A program made the position numbers and the translations under genes. A stretch of DNA of 64,000 bases from Rhodothermales bacterium (GTDB lineage: Bacteria > Bacteroidota > Rhodothermia > Rhodothermales > UBA10348): the NCBI GenBank assembly GCA_040221055.1, contig JAVJVN010000022.1:1-64000 (forward strand), in the 5' to 3' direction. The notes below the pieces were generated by a model. The model was not told the origin of the DNA. It made no database searches and worked only from the letters and a program-made list of their open reading frames with translations. Positions 33,493 through 42,911 of the stretch are shown here, in pieces (the stretch's first letter is position 1; each line of letters opens with the position of its first letter).

Positions 33493-35618
33493 GAGTGGAT
33501 GACGGGTACGAGGACTTCCACGGTGGTTCCATGGCCGGGGGCTGAATGTACGGTCAATCGACCATTCCATGGGGCAATCCGCTCCCGCATCCCCAACAGT
33601 CCCAGCGATTCTCCGGCCCGTCCGTCCTTCTCCCGGATGCCCACACCGTCATCCTTCACGACCAGGACCAGGTTTTCCCCTGGACATGTCAGGCTGACGT
33701 CAATGGCGGCGGCTTGGGCATGCCGGGCAATGTTCGTCAGCAGCTCCTGGAATATCCGGAAGATGGCCGTCGTCAATCCGTCAGGCAATTCGCGGGTTTC
33801 CATGGCACCGAGTCGAACGGTCAACCCGGACCGCTTGCCGAACTGGCGCGCCTGCCAATCGATGGCGGCCGCCAGTCCAAAATCATCAAGGATGCCCGGC
33901 CGCAATTCGTGGGCAATGCGACGGGCCGTTTCGAGCGTCGAAGAAAGGCGGGCATCGATGTCCCCGAGGCGGCCGAGGGCTTCATCTTCCCCGAAATGAC
34001 GAACCACCCATGCCACGTCGATCTTCAGGGCCGTCAATTCCTGTCCGAGTACGTCGTGGACTTCCCTGGATATCCGGGTCCGTTCGGCTTCCAGCAGGTC
34101 GCCCTGGTGGCGACTCAAATTCCGCAGCAACGCTTCGTGTCGCAGGCGCTCCCCTTCGTCGCGCAGGTAGACGATCTGGATATCCCCGTCCGGCTCGGCG
34201 ATGGCGTTCACGTGGGCGGTGACCGGGTGCATGCTCCCATCGTGCAAGAGGACATCCACACGGCCTTCGGGGAACGCGCGTCGCTCCATCCCATCCGGGC
34301 CTTCCGAGCGGAAGTCCGGTGCAAGAAGTCCATGGAGACGTGTTCCGGCGAGCGAAGTTCGGTTGTCCCCGGCGCCCGGACCGAACAGCCGGGTCGCTGC
34401 ATCATTGGCATCGAAAATGACGCCGTTCCGATCGGCAAGCAGGATGGCGTCCGGGCTCAGCTTGAAGAGCTCACGGAACCGATTCTGGGTGAGCCGCGCC
34501 GCGGCCTTCGAGCGTTCAGCCTCCGTGACGTCGTGGCTGGTGCCGAACATGGCTACGGCGTGCCGACCCTCATCCAGGACGACCTCCCCGCGGAGATGGA
34601 TCATCCGCTCCTCCCCGTTCGGACGCACAATCCGGTGGTTCATATCCAGCGGCTCATGGGTATCCATGCTGCGCGAAATCGCATTCCGGACGGCATCCCT
34701 GTCATCCGCATGAATGGCGTCCTGGAAACGATGATAGGAAACCGGCGATCCGGGCTCGAATCCGTACATCCGGCAATGCTCCGCTGACCAATCCAGTCGG
34801 TCCGTCCCCACGTCCCATCGCCAACTCCCGATGTGGCCGATGCGTTGGGCCTCGGAAAGCTGGTCCTCCCGGTGCTTGATTTCCGACATGGCGGTCCGGA
34901 AGTGGGTCACATCCCGGGAACTCACAATGACTTCCATCGCGCCGGACGTCGTACGTACGGTCGTGGCCCGGCTTTCCAGGATCCGCCAAGATCCGTCGGC
35001 ATGCCGGAACCGGTATTCCACGGTCACGCGGACGCCTTCACGGTGTCCATACTCCGACAGTTTGGCCAGCAGGCGGCCGCGGTCGTCATCATGGACATGA
35101 TCGCTGAAGGACCGTCCAATGAGGTCCTCCGGCTTCCAACCCAGTACGGTGGTCAATGAGGGGCTCTCGAATTGAATGATCCCTTCCACGTCCAATACGG
35201 TCAAGACGTCCTGCGAATGGTTGATCATCCGTTCGTACCGGGCGGACGGCTCCATCCGGAACCGGCTGCCGGCGGCCCGGGCCGCCAACATGTGCAGTTC
35301 ACCACGCCGGCTGACATGCGACAGGGGCAACACGTCCAGGCATCCGGACGCAAGCAGGTTGCCCCGGGCCCGCACGGAGGGCAAATGATCATCCGAGTGG
35401 ATCCATGCGACCGCGCGATGCGGGAGATTCTCCGTCAGCAGGGTCAATGCCCGCTCGCCTCCATCATCCGTGGCAACGAGCACCACATGCGCATCGGACA
35501 GGTGCGGTACGGACCCGGGCTCGGCGATTTCCACCCGTTGGAACGCATCGTGCAGCAGCCGGACCACGTCCATTTCCGGGGTCTCGACCGAGACCCAAAT
35601 CGCCGATTGCGTTTTCAT
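33489..35618 (-). CDS. NarL-partner sensor histidine kinase with multiple PAS domains
   Basis: A soluble kinase of about 709 aa. The N-terminal 120 residues look like a degenerate receiver-type fold ('AHVVLVATDDGGERALTLL'). At least three PAS domains follow ('INHSQDVLTVLDVEGIIQFE', 'LDWSAEHCRMYGFEPGSPVS', 'KLSPDAILLADRNGVIFDAN'). The HisKA_3 dimerisation region carries the phospho-His in 'ERTRISREVHDVLGQEL', and the ATPase domain has 'FRIFQELLTNIARHAQA' and 'VKDDGVGIREKDGRAGESLG'. No membrane helix is seen, so the signal is probably cytosolic. The start is uncertain: ATG 35618 or 35636. Further upstream the frame runs into the divergent Ser/Thr kinase. Confidence 0.9.
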   Translation of the reverse strand: MKTQSAIWVSVETPEMDVVRLLHDAFQRVEIAEPGSVPHLSDAHVVLVATDDGGERALTLLTENLPHRAVAWIHSDDHLPSVRARGNLLASGCLDVLPLSHVSRRGELHMLAARAAGSRFRMEPSARYERMINHSQDVLTVLDVEGIIQFESPSLTTVLGWKPEDLIGRSFSDHVHDDDRGRLLAKLSEYGHREGVRVTVEYRFRHADGSWRILESRATTVRTTSGAMEVIVSSRDVTHFRTAMSEIKHREDQLSEAQRIGHIGSWRWDVGTDRLDWSAEHCRMYGFEPGSPVSYHRFQDAIHADDRDAVRNAISRSMDTHEPLDMNHRIVRPNGEERMIHLRGEVVLDEGRHAVAMFGTSHDVTEAERSKAAARLTQNRFRELFKLSPDAILLADRNGVIFDANDAATRLFGPGAGDNRTSLAGTRLHGLLAPDFRSEGPDGMERRAFPEGRVDVLLHDGSMHPVTAHVNAIAEPDGDIQIVYLRDEGERLRHEALLRNLSRHQGDLLEAERTRISREVHDVLGQELTALKIDVAWVVRHFGEDEALGRLGDIDARLSSTLETARRIAHELRPGILDDFGLAAAIDWQARQFGKRSGLTVRLGAMETRELPDGLTTAIFRIFQELLTNIARHAQAAAIDVSLTCPGENLVLVVKDDGVGIREKDGRAGESLGLLGMRERIAPWNGRLTVHSAPGHGTTVEVLVPVIHS

Positions 35619-35670
35619 TTCATCCGGAGTGCGCATCGCATATATTTCATGAACCCAATACCCCCCTGTC

Positions 35671-38600
35671 ATGATCGGAAAAACTGTCGCCCAATACCAG
35701 ATCCAGGAGCAATTGGGCTCCGGAGGCATGGGCGTCGTCTACAAAGCGGTGGACACGAAGCTCGGCCGGACGGTCGCGTTGAAGTTCCTCCCGGTCTCGT
35801 TCCATTCCGACGAAAAGGCCAAAGAGCGATTCATGCAGGAAGCGCGCGCAGCGTCGAGCCTGGACGATCCGCATATCTGTACCATCCACGATATCGCCGA
35901 GACGGATGACGGGAAGTTGTTCATCGTCATGGCGTTCTACGACGGCCAGACGCTCAAATACCTGTTGGAGGAGCACCCGCCCTCGATTGCAGAGGCCTGT
36001 GGTATGGTGCGCCAGGTTGCCAAGGGACTGACGGCAGCGCACGAAGCGGGTATCGTGCACCGGGACATCAAGCCCGCCAACATCATGGTGACCGAGAAGG
36101 GGCTGGTCAAGGTCCTCGACTTCGGCGTGGCGAAGTTGAGCGGGCTGTCCGATCTGACGCAGGCCGGCTCGACCATGGGCACGGCGTCCTACATGAGCCC
36201 CGAGCAGGTGCGCGCGGAAACCATCACCGCGCAATCGGACATCTGGTCCATGGGGGTCATCCTGTACGAACTGCTCGCCGGGAAGCGTCCGTTTTCCGGG
36301 GGATACGAAGCGGCGATCACCTATTCCATCCTGAATGAAGCGCCCGATGCGTTGCCCGATCGGGTGCCCGCCGAACTCAAGGAAATCGTAACGCGCTGTC
36401 TTGCGAAGTCCCCATCGGACCGTTTCGTCTCGGCGCGGGAGCTGGCCGATGCGTTGACCCCGTTTGCCGACCCGACGCTCGTGCAGACCGTAGAGCGGCC
36501 GGCGGTCCAGGCGGCGGCTTCACGTGGAGTGGGTACGGGTGTTCCAGGCGCAGACCCGGAACGGGCGGTGCGTCAGGCAGCCATCAAATTCAGCATTTTT
36601 GCCACCGTGGGGCTGTTGGCGGTCTATATGGCCATGCTGGCGTTCGGTCTGCCGGACTGGGTTCTTCCGCTCGGGGTCGTGCTCATGCTGGCCGGCCTCC
36701 CCATCGTGCTCTATGCGGCATCGCTGGAGCGGAAACGGGCGGTGTTGAACTCGGGAGAGCGGGCCCGCCTGTCCGGCCTCAGCGCATGGCTGACCACGCG
36801 TCGGGCCTTCCAGGGGGGGCTCCTGGCCCTCGGTGCGCTTGGCTTCATGGCAGGCGGTTATCTGGGCTTGCGTGCGGCAGGCGTGGGGCCGTTCGCCACC
36901 CTCATCAGTTCGGGCGCCCTCACCGCCCAGGATGTCATCCTGGTGGCGCATTTTGACAACAGTACGGACGACCCTTCATTGAGCACCACCGTGACGGAAG
37001 CGCTCCGGATAGACCTGTCGCAGTCGGGTGCCTTTCGACTGATGGACCGGTCCGCCATCCAGGACGGGCTCATCCGTATGCAGGTGAATCCGGATACGGT
37101 GCTCACGTCCAGTCTGGCCAGGGTGCTGGCCGAGCGGGAGGGCGTCAAGGCGGTAATCGAGGGGGATATCAACCGGGCCGGTGCGGGGTACATCCTGAAT
37201 ACCCGGATCGTGTCGTCGTCCGATGGTCGTCAGCTGGCGGCATTCCGGGAAAACGCCAATTCCGATGCCGACGTCCTTGGGGCCATAGATCGGGCCTCGG
37301 CGCGGCTGCGCGAGGAAATCGGCGAATCCATCACATCCATCCGCAGCAGCCAGCCCCTGGAGCAGGTCACGACCAGCAACACGGAGGCGCTCAGGCTGTA
37401 CACGGAGTCCGAACGCTTGGCCGATACCGGTGCTTTTCCCCAGGCCCGGGACATGATGCAACGGGTGGTCCGCATGGACCCGGACTTCGCGATGGCGTAC
37501 CGGAAACTGGCCGTGTTGAATGCCAACGCGGGAGGACCGCAGGATTCCACGCGGGCGTGGATATCACGGGGGTATGCGCTTCGCGAGAATCTGCCCATGC
37601 GCGAGCGGTTGCTTACGGAGGCGTACTACTATTCAATCGTGGAAGATGATGACGACAAGGAGGCAGCAGCCTATGAGGAGGTCCTTCGCCGGTACCCGTA
37701 CGATGAGACCGCGCTGAACAATTTGTCCATCATTTACAACGACGACTCCCGTCATGCTGAAGCCGAAGAGCTCATCCGGCGGGCGTTGACGGTGCGGGAC
37801 GGGTCGACGTTCCGCAGCAATCTGGTCCGTGCGCTTGCCGGGCAGCAACGTTTCGATGAGGTCAGAACCGAACTGGAGGCCTACGACCGTGCGTTTCCCG
37901 GACTGACCCGCGTGGCTTTGGAGCAGGTCTACCTGGCCTTCGCGGAGGATGACATCGAGCAGGCGTACGCGTGGGCGGACAGTATGGAAGATCGGGCTGT
38001 GTCCACCGGTGATCAGTGGCAGCATGCTCGTTTCATGGACAATCTGCTTTTGGCGCAGGGCCGGATCCGGGAAGCGAGCGCCTATCGGGCCCAATCGGAT
38101 GCGTTTGAGCGCTCGAATTGGAGGACCTTGCCCGCTGCGGAAGCCGCTGTCCGGGACCTCGGGATCCGTGTACGCGGGCACTGGGATACCGCTATTATGA
38201 CCGGCAATACGCGGGAATTGGACGCCGCCATCGACTCGCTCATGACGCTGGACGCGCGGGCGAGCTGGGACCGGGCGAATGTGTTTCGTCTCTTTCCGGC
38301 GGCGGGGGCGCTCGCCATGACCGGCCGGTACGAACGCGCGCTCACGGTGCTGGACACCATGCAACAGCGGGCAGATCAGGTCGGTGAGGAAATGTTTCCT
38401 TTTGGTGACATGCTTCGTGCGTTGTCAGACGGTATGCTGGGAAACCGGCCCGCGGCGCAAGCGGTAGAGGACATCCGAGCGGCCGAGAAGAAACTGGGAT
38501 GCCAGGATTGTGGAGGAGCCTTCCGGGCCATGCTTCATGAAAAGGCCGGAGACCTGGAAGCCGCCGCCGCCAGTTTGGAAGCCTATACGTCGGGTCAGAA

Positions 38601-38820
38601 CTATTTGGCATTGGAATTTGACGAGGGCCAGACAGCCCTTGCCCTCTTCCGCCTTGGATCCGTGAATGAAGAGCTGGGCCGTCTGGACGAGGCCATTTCT
38701 GCCTATGAGCGGATGGCGGACCGTTGGAGTCAGGCCGATCCCGAGCTGCAGTCCCAGGTGGCCGAGGCGCGGCGGCGCATCCAGACCCTGCTTGACCGGA
38801 AAGCGCGCGAGGGTTCTTGA
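35671..38820 (+). CDS. Hanks-type Ser/Thr protein kinase with membrane anchor and TPR domain
   Basis: A 1,049-aa kinase. The N-terminal catalytic domain (about 9-270) is intact: 'LGSGGMGVVYKA' loop, 'VALKFLP' lysine, catalytic 'HRDIKPANIMV', 'LDFGVAKL' and 'TASYMSPEQVRAE'. Three hydrophobic segments follow at about 306-325, 330-350 and 372-392. The C-terminal 650 residues should then lie outside the membrane: a TolB/FlgO-like segment ('VILVAHFDNSTDDPSLSTTV') and a series of TPR-like helical repeats to the end ('LFRLGSVNEELGRLDEAISA'). It is divergent from the kinase-regulator pair. The MscS gene starts 5 bp after its stop. Confidence 0.92.
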   Translation: MIGKTVAQYQIQEQLGSGGMGVVYKAVDTKLGRTVALKFLPVSFHSDEKAKERFMQEARAASSLDDPHICTIHDIAETDDGKLFIVMAFYDGQTLKYLLEEHPPSIAEACGMVRQVAKGLTAAHEAGIVHRDIKPANIMVTEKGLVKVLDFGVAKLSGLSDLTQAGSTMGTASYMSPEQVRAETITAQSDIWSMGVILYELLAGKRPFSGGYEAAITYSILNEAPDALPDRVPAELKEIVTRCLAKSPSDRFVSARELADALTPFADPTLVQTVERPAVQAAASRGVGTGVPGADPERAVRQAAIKFSIFATVGLLAVYMAMLAFGLPDWVLPLGVVLMLAGLPIVLYAASLERKRAVLNSGERARLSGLSAWLTTRRAFQGGLLALGALGFMAGGYLGLRAAGVGPFATLISSGALTAQDVILVAHFDNSTDDPSLSTTVTEALRIDLSQSGAFRLMDRSAIQDGLIRMQVNPDTVLTSSLARVLAEREGVKAVIEGDINRAGAGYILNTRIVSSSDGRQLAAFRENANSDADVLGAIDRASARLREEIGESITSIRSSQPLEQVTTSNTEALRLYTESERLADTGAFPQARDMMQRVVRMDPDFAMAYRKLAVLNANAGGPQDSTRAWISRGYALRENLPMRERLLTEAYYYSIVEDDDDKEAAAYEEVLRRYPYDETALNNLSIIYNDDSRHAEAEELIRRALTVRDGSTFRSNLVRALAGQQRFDEVRTELEAYDRAFPGLTRVALEQVYLAFAEDDIEQAYAWADSMEDRAVSTGDQWQHARFMDNLLLAQGRIREASAYRAQSDAFERSNWRTLPAAEAAVRDLGIRVRGHWDTAIMTGNTRELDAAIDSLMTLDARASWDRANVFRLFPAAGALAMTGRYERALTVLDTMQQRADQVGEEMFPFGDMLRALSDGMLGNRPAAQAVEDIRAAEKKLGCQDCGGAFRAMLHEKAGDLEAAAASLEAYTSGQNYLALEFDEGQTALALFRLGSVNEELGRLDEAISAYERMADRWSQADPELQSQVAEARRRIQTLLDRKAREGS

Positions 38821-38825
38821 TTCCC

Positions 38826-39689
38826 ATGATGGACGGACTGGACACGGGAGCTGCAGCGTGGGACAACCTCGTGGCGATGGCACCGCGTCTGTTGGGTGGC
38901 GTGGTGATCCTCGTAGTCGGGCTTGTAGTGGCGCGGCTGTCCAGCCGTGCCATGAAGCTGTGGGTCGCTCGTCAGGCCGTGGACGGGGAGCGTCGTCGAC
39001 GGCCGAGCAAGGCGCCGGAGCGCGTGGTCCGTTGGGGTGTTTCCACCCTGGCGATAGTCCTGGCACTCCAATTCGTGGGATTGACCGGTGTCGCCGCCAG
39101 CCTCCTGGCGACCGGCGGTGTCGTGGCCATCATTCTCGGCTTTGCCTTCAAGGAAATCGGTGAGAACCTGTTGGCCGGTCTCTTGCTTTCTTTCAGCCGG
39201 TCCTTTGATGAGGGCGACCTCATTGAAAGCAACGGATTCGTCGGGCTCGTCAAGGACATCCGGTTCCGTGAGGTCCATGTCCGCACTGCCGACGGCCGGG
39301 ATGTATTCATTCCCAGTGCAGCCATTTTCCGGAACGCTCTTCAGAATTACACACGTGACGGACTCCGGCAAGGGGCGTTCATTGTCGGCGTGGACTACGG
39401 GGATGACCCGGAGAAGGCGCGCCAGTGCGTATTGGACGCCATTCGATTTGTGGACGATGTACTGCACGAGCCTCCACCAGCTGCATTCGTCCACGAACTC
39501 GGCGGCAACTGGGTTGAACTCAGGGGTACGTTCTGGATAGATACGTTCGCCGGTGGGCGTGCGTTGCCCCACGTCCGAAGCGCTGTCCTCGTTGCCGTCC
39601 ACAAGACATTGCGGGACAATGGATTCACGTTCACGACGAACGTGTCCTCCGCGCACGAAGTAACCATCCTCCAATCCGAAACGCCATGA
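38826..39689 (+). CDS. MscS-family mechanosensitive channel
   Basis: A 287-aa small-conductance channel protein. Three hydrophobic segments lie at about residues 13-38, 60-80 and 83-115. The pore helix is 'GVVAIILGFAFKEIGENLLA' with the glycine/alanine pattern of MscS TM3, followed by 'SFSRSFDEGDLIESNGFVG' and 'DGRDVFIPSAAIFRNALQN', the beta-domain signature. Members release solutes under hypo-osmotic shock. ATG 38826 was chosen; ATG 38829 is equally possible. The stop overlaps the next start as ATGA. Confidence 0.92.
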   Translation: MMDGLDTGAAAWDNLVAMAPRLLGGVVILVVGLVVARLSSRAMKLWVARQAVDGERRRRPSKAPERVVRWGVSTLAIVLALQFVGLTGVAASLLATGGVVAIILGFAFKEIGENLLAGLLLSFSRSFDEGDLIESNGFVGLVKDIRFREVHVRTADGRDVFIPSAAIFRNALQNYTRDGLRQGAFIVGVDYGDDPEKARQCVLDAIRFVDDVLHEPPPAAFVHELGGNWVELRGTFWIDTFAGGRALPHVRSAVLVAVHKTLRDNGFTFTTNVSSAHEVTILQSETP

Positions 39690-41395
39690 CGTCTGTTTTT
39701 TTCCGCCAGCCTATCCTGGTCGTTGTAGCCGCCCTGCTTTTTTCCGCCTGCTCGACGACCACCCCCGATTCCACGGCGGATCTCGTCCTGCGCGGTGGCA
39801 AGGTGGCTACCGTGAATCCGGACCAACCGTATGCCGAAGCCGTCGCCGTCAAGGCGGACACCATCCTGTTCGTGGGCTCCAACGCCGACGTGGAAGCCTT
39901 CATCGGTGCCCAAACGGAAGTCATTGAACTCGAGGGCCGATTGGCCACGCCGGGGTTCATTGAGGGCCACGGGCACTACATGGGATTGGGCGCAGCAAAG
40001 ATGAACCTGGACCTGACGACGGCCAGGACCTGGGACGAAATCGTCCGGATGGTAGGCGATGCCGCAGGTGACGCGGAGCCCGGTGAGTGGATTGTGGGGC
40101 GCGGGTGGCATCAGGAAAAATGGGATGAAGTGCCGGAAGGTGCCGTGGAGGGCAATCCAGTGCATGCGAGCCTGAGCGCCGTATCGCCGGACAATCCGGT
40201 CTACCTGGGTCATGCCAGTGGTCACGCCGCCTTCGTGAACCGGGAGGCCATGCGACTGGGTGGGGTGAGCGCGGAAACACCCAATCCGCCGGGTGGAGAG
40301 ATCCTGAAGGATGTCCGCGGAGAACCGACGGGACTCCTCCGTGAAACCGCGCAAAGCCTGGTTTCACGGGCGCGGGCCGAGGCGCGTGCGTCCATGACCC
40401 AGGAAGAGCGGGTGGCCGAGGCCCGCGAGCAGGCCCGGTTGGCCGCCGATGAGGCCCTGCGTCATGGCATCACCTCGTTTCAGGATGCGGGCAGTGGATT
40501 CGGCACGATTTCCTTCCTGAAGGTGTTGGCAGACGAGGGTGCGCTCCCGGTGCGCTTGTATGTCATGATCCGCGAATCCAACGATGCGCTCCGCGAAGAT
40601 CTTTCCGACCACCGGTACGAAAGCGATTTCCTGACCGTACGCAGCATCAAACGGACCATCGACGGTGCGCTCGGCGCCCACGGGGCCTGGTTGCTGGAGC
40701 CCTATGCCGACCTGCCAAGCAGCTCGGGTCTGAACACGTCGTCCATCGAGGATCTGGAGGAACTGGCCGACATGGCCGCTGCTGCCGGTTTCCAGTTGAA
40801 CGTACACGCCATAGGCGACCGGGCCAACCGGGAGGCCCTGGATGTCTTCGCGCGCCACACGCCCGGAAAGGATCTGCGCTGGCGCGTCGAGCATGCGCAG
40901 CATCTGCATCCGGATGATATTCCGCGATTCGCCGAACTGGGTGTCATTCCGGCCATGCAGGCTATCCATGCCACATCCGATGCGCCGTGGGTCCTTCGTC
41001 GCTTGGGTGAAGAGCGCGCCGAAAGCGGGGCCTACATGTGGCAGTCGCTGTGGCAATCGGGCGCCGTCGTGACCAACGGAACCGACGTACCCGTTGAACC
41101 GATTGACCCGATTGCGAGCTACTATGCCACGGGTTCCCGCCGCCTGGCCGACGGCTCCGTCTTCTACGCCGACGAGCGATTGACCCGCGAACAGGCCCTC
41201 CAGTCCTACACGCTGAACAATGCGTTCGCGGCGTTCGAGGAAGAGATAAAAGGCTCCCTGGAAGTCGGAAAACTGGCGGACATCACGGTGTTCGACCGGG
41301 ACATCCTGACCGTACCGGATGAGGACGTGCAGGCCGCGACCGTGACCCATACCATTGTGGGTGGAAAGGTGCTCTACCGCGCCGGGGGCAACTGA
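39686..41395 (+). CDS. Amidohydrolase of the YtcJ-like family, predicted lipoprotein
   Basis: A 569-aa metal-dependent hydrolase. A lipoprotein signal with lipobox 'LLFSAC' precedes 'ADLVLRGGKVATVNPDQPYA', the typical amidohydrolase opening. The first metal site is 'TPGFIEGHGHYMGLG' (HxH). Later motifs are 'FQLNVHAIGDRANREALD' and 'RVEHAQHLHPDDIPRFAEL', and near the end 'VTNGTDVPVEPIDPI' supplies the last ligand Asp. Substrate is not predictable. It sits in the STPK-mscS-amidohydrolase-sdaA run, with ATGA coupling to mscS. Confidence 0.88.
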   Translation: MTSVFFRQPILVVVAALLFSACSTTTPDSTADLVLRGGKVATVNPDQPYAEAVAVKADTILFVGSNADVEAFIGAQTEVIELEGRLATPGFIEGHGHYMGLGAAKMNLDLTTARTWDEIVRMVGDAAGDAEPGEWIVGRGWHQEKWDEVPEGAVEGNPVHASLSAVSPDNPVYLGHASGHAAFVNREAMRLGGVSAETPNPPGGEILKDVRGEPTGLLRETAQSLVSRARAEARASMTQEERVAEAREQARLAADEALRHGITSFQDAGSGFGTISFLKVLADEGALPVRLYVMIRESNDALREDLSDHRYESDFLTVRSIKRTIDGALGAHGAWLLEPYADLPSSSGLNTSSIEDLEELADMAAAAGFQLNVHAIGDRANREALDVFARHTPGKDLRWRVEHAQHLHPDDIPRFAELGVIPAMQAIHATSDAPWVLRRLGEERAESGAYMWQSLWQSGAVVTNGTDVPVEPIDPIASYYATGSRRLADGSVFYADERLTREQALQSYTLNNAFAAFEEEIKGSLEVGKLADITVFDRDILTVPDEDVQAATVTHTIVGGKVLYRAGGN

Positions 41396-41396
41396 T

Positions 41397-42818
41397 TTGG
41401 GACCCATCAGCGTCTTCGACATGCTGAAAATCGGGGTCGGACCGTCCAGTTCCCATACGCTGGGCCCGTGGCGGGCCGTGCAGCGCTGGCTGGGCGAACT
41501 GGAGCAGCGTGTGGACCTTCGGGAAATCGACCATGTTCAGGTTCAACTGTATGGCTCCCTTGCGCTGACAGGGCGCGGACACTGCACGGACACGGCCGTG
41601 TGCCTGGCCCTGTTGGGCCACGACCCCGAAACGATCGACGTGTCCGCCATGGACGGCATGATGGCCGACCTGATGGAGCGTCGTACGATCGAGCTCGTGC
41701 CCGGGCACCCCATTCCGTTCGACCCGGTGGCCGACATCCTTTTCCTGAAATGGGAGCGCCTGCCGGGACATCCGAACGGGATGAAGCTGCGCGCATCGGT
41801 GGGCGGGACGCTGGACGAGTCCGTCTGGTACTCCATCGGGGGAGGCTTCGTGCTGAAGGAAGGCGAAGCGCCGGACGACGCATGTGATGTGGTCTTGCCG
41901 TATCCGACCACGACGGCGGCTGAACTGGAAGCCCACTGCAAACGGGAGGGCCTGTCCATCGCGCAGATGGTCCGTGCGAACGAATGTGCCTGGCGTCCGG
42001 AATCGGCCGTGCGCGAGAAGGTGCACGGCATCTGGGAGGTCATGCGGGAATGTGTGTTCAGGGGATGCCACACGCGAGGCACGTTGCCGGGCGGCCTGAA
42101 CGTGGGGCGCCGGGCCGCCGACCTGCATGACCGATTGCTGCCCGATGCGCCGAGCTCGGACGCCGATGTGTGGATGCGTGTCCTGAAACGGCGCACCTTC
42201 CGGTTCAATGAAGTCCTGAAGTGGGTCAGTTGCTTCGCGATTGCGGTGAACGAAGAAAATGCGGCGCTGGGGCGGGTCGTGACGGCCCCCACGAACGGCG
42301 CGGCGGGCGTCATCCCGGCCGTTCTCATGTATCTGGTGTGTTTCGTTGAGCAGGATGTAGAGGACGAGGACATCCACAATTTCCTCCTGGTCGCCGCCGA
42401 GATCGGATCGTTATTCAAGAAACGGGCCACCATTTCGGCTGCAGCGGGAGGGTGCCAGGCCGAGGTCGGCGTGAGTTCGGCCATGGCCGCGGCGGCGCTC
42501 ACCGAAGCCCAGGGCGGGACCGTGGCCCAGGCCCTCATGGCGGCCGAGATTGCCATGGAGCATCATCTGGGCATGACGTGCGATCCCGTGAGCGGGCTGG
42601 TCCAGATTCCCTGCATTGAGCGCAATTCCATGGGGGCGTTGAAGGCGATCACGGCCGCCGAGCTGGCCCTGAACGGAGACCCGGCCACGGCAAAAGTCAG
42701 CCTGGACGACGTCATCCGGACCATGGACGAGACGGCCCGCAACATGAGCGACAAGTACAAGGAGACCAGCGAAGGGGGGTTGGCGGTCAATATCTCGGTG
42801 CGCGTACCCGAGTGTTGA
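41397..42818 (+). CDS. sdaA: L-serine ammonia-lyase, iron-sulfur dependent, single chain
   Basis: A 473-aa enzyme converting L-serine to pyruvate and ammonia. The N-terminal beta domain begins 'ISVFDMLKIGVGPSSSHTLG', the family hallmark. The C-terminal catalytic domain contains 'TAPTNGAAGVIPAVLMYL', 'SAAAGGCQAEVGVSSAMAAA' and 'GMTCDPVSGLVQIPCIERN', which supply the three cluster cysteines. The start is taken as TTG 41397, one base after the upstream stop, because it gives the standard N-terminus; no suitable ATG is present. Length fits the single-chain type. Confidence 0.93.
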   Translation: MGPISVFDMLKIGVGPSSSHTLGPWRAVQRWLGELEQRVDLREIDHVQVQLYGSLALTGRGHCTDTAVCLALLGHDPETIDVSAMDGMMADLMERRTIELVPGHPIPFDPVADILFLKWERLPGHPNGMKLRASVGGTLDESVWYSIGGGFVLKEGEAPDDACDVVLPYPTTTAAELEAHCKREGLSIAQMVRANECAWRPESAVREKVHGIWEVMRECVFRGCHTRGTLPGGLNVGRRAADLHDRLLPDAPSSDADVWMRVLKRRTFRFNEVLKWVSCFAIAVNEENAALGRVVTAPTNGAAGVIPAVLMYLVCFVEQDVEDEDIHNFLLVAAEIGSLFKKRATISAAAGGCQAEVGVSSAMAAAALTEAQGGTVAQALMAAEIAMEHHLGMTCDPVSGLVQIPCIERNSMGALKAITAAELALNGDPATAKVSLDDVIRTMDETARNMSDKYKETSEGGLAVNISVRVPEC

Positions 42819-42853
42819 CCAGGGCCTGCAGCCCGGCCCGCAGGACCGTATGC

Positions 42854-42882
42854 TTGCTAAAATGGTGCCCATCGGGTAGAAT
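42854..42882 (+). promoter_or_regulatory. Sigma-70-type promoter for the first choice-of-anchor B gene
   Basis: TTGCTA at 42854-42859, a 17-bp spacer and TAGAAT at 42877-42882, 29 bp before the ATG at 42912. The -10 matches consensus at 5 of 6 positions and the -35 at 4 of 6. Confidence 0.5.
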
Positions 42883-42911
42883 GCGGAATCATCCACCCGA
42901 TCGTCACGACC

